Positions 63,859-64,000 of a DNA stretch of 64,000 nt are shown here, piece after piece (within the stretch, counting starts at the first letter, position 1; each line of letters starts with the position of its first letter). The position numbers and the translations under genes are program-made. Below the pieces are notes generated by a model. It made no database searches. It was not told the origin of the DNA and was given only the letters and a program-made list of their open reading frames with translations. The DNA lies in NCBI RefSeq assembly GCF_023952475.1, contig NZ_JALHRX010000006.1, forward strand, positions 186,001-250,000, given 5' to 3'. This DNA comes from Cupriavidus sp. WGlv3. Lineage in GTDB: Bacteria > Pseudomonadota > Gammaproteobacteria > Burkholderiales > Burkholderiaceae.

Positions 63859-64000
63859 ATGCAAAACTCATATAACAATGAACAGGCGGCAGGCGTTGCC
63901 GAGCACGTTGCGCCGCCCTCGCTGCCGCGCCTGGCACGCCCGCGCCTGCACGACACGGTGGTCGAGCACCTGCGCCAGTTCATCGTCGAAGGCGTGTTTG
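63859..64000 (+). CDS. Probable GntR-family regulator (partial, runs off the window)
   Basis: Only the first 47 codons are inside the window. The opening MQNSYNNEQAAG and a Pro/Ala/Arg-rich leader lead into PRLHDTVVEHLRQFIVEG, the usual first helix of GntR/FCD regulators (the -DxVxxxLRxxIxxG pattern). The helix-turn-helix itself is beyond the edge. It is divergent from the aminotransferase/dehydrogenase/transporter operon and probably controls it. Confidence 0.6.
   Translation, partial: MQNSYNNEQAAGVAEHVAPPSLPRLARPRLHDTVVEHLRQFIVEGVF

Overview
This window is high-GC and almost fully coding, and it looks like a Burkholderiales chromosome or chromid, most likely Cupriavidus or a close relative. 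The grounds are gene content rather than a marker gene: four tripartite-tricarboxylate (Bug/TctC) receptors, many LysR regulators facing small catabolic operons, CaiB-type CoA-transferases, ACS-family MFS carriers, and a sulfonate-degradation cluster of the type described in Cupriavidus pinatubonensis. I see no tRNA, rRNA, insertion sequence, prophage or CRISPR. It reads as a catabolic accessory region.

Layout. 1-7481: a 2,3-dihydroxypropane-1-sulfonate (DHPS) and sulfolactate module (suyB cut by the window edge, suyA, a zinc alcohol dehydrogenase, an MHS carrier, an SDR, a HisD-type dehydrogenase), divergent from a LacI regulator with two palindromic operators between them. 7547-11861: LysR facing a CaiB / quinone-reductase-like / Bug operon with overlapping genes. 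11914-17062: two paralogous von Willebrand A membrane proteins flanking a trypsin-like protease, a MoxR ATPase and a DUF58 protein. 17081-19332: two small hypothetical proteins and a Bug receptor. 19494-21681: MocR facing a PaiB-like protein. 21699-25651: MlrC/M81 protein plus MFS carrier, facing LysR. 25679-30874: quinone reductase, TauD-like dioxygenase, BKACE and Bug receptor, facing AraC. 30885-33613: thioesterase, then an SBP56/methanethiol oxidase translationally coupled to a membrane protein. 33623-37824: urate-catabolism genes (uraD, LysR, MFS, a Tat-exported and a cytosolic hydroxyisourate hydrolase). 37847-39643: HxlR facing a DHA-type MFS. 39762-42083: two hypotheticals, one with cysteine clusters. 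42223-46202: two sulfonate-type binding proteins and tauBC. 46297-47451: LprI-like protein and ProQ. 47479-50858: acyl-CoA dehydrogenase and CaiB, facing LysR. 50917-54149: DUF3820, garD facing a cyclase, with two GntR-type operators. 54372-54719: EF-hand protein. 54952-64000: an apparent operon for a glyoxylate-class aminotransferase, FAD/Fe-S 2-hydroxyacid dehydrogenase, DSD1-family PLP enzyme and a complete TctCBA transporter, facing a partial gene read as GntR.

How they work together. The recurring unit is regulator, divergent promoter, one to four enzymes and an uptake protein for a small organic acid. Organosulfur chemistry appears several times (DHPS, taurine/sulfonate uptake, SBP56, possibly the TauD-like enzyme). 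Sugar-acid and hydroxy-acid chemistry appears in garD and the right-hand operon. Many starts are GTG or TTG, chosen from clear Shine-Dalgarno sequences or from stop-start overlaps. All functional names come from reading motifs and gene context; no database search was run.
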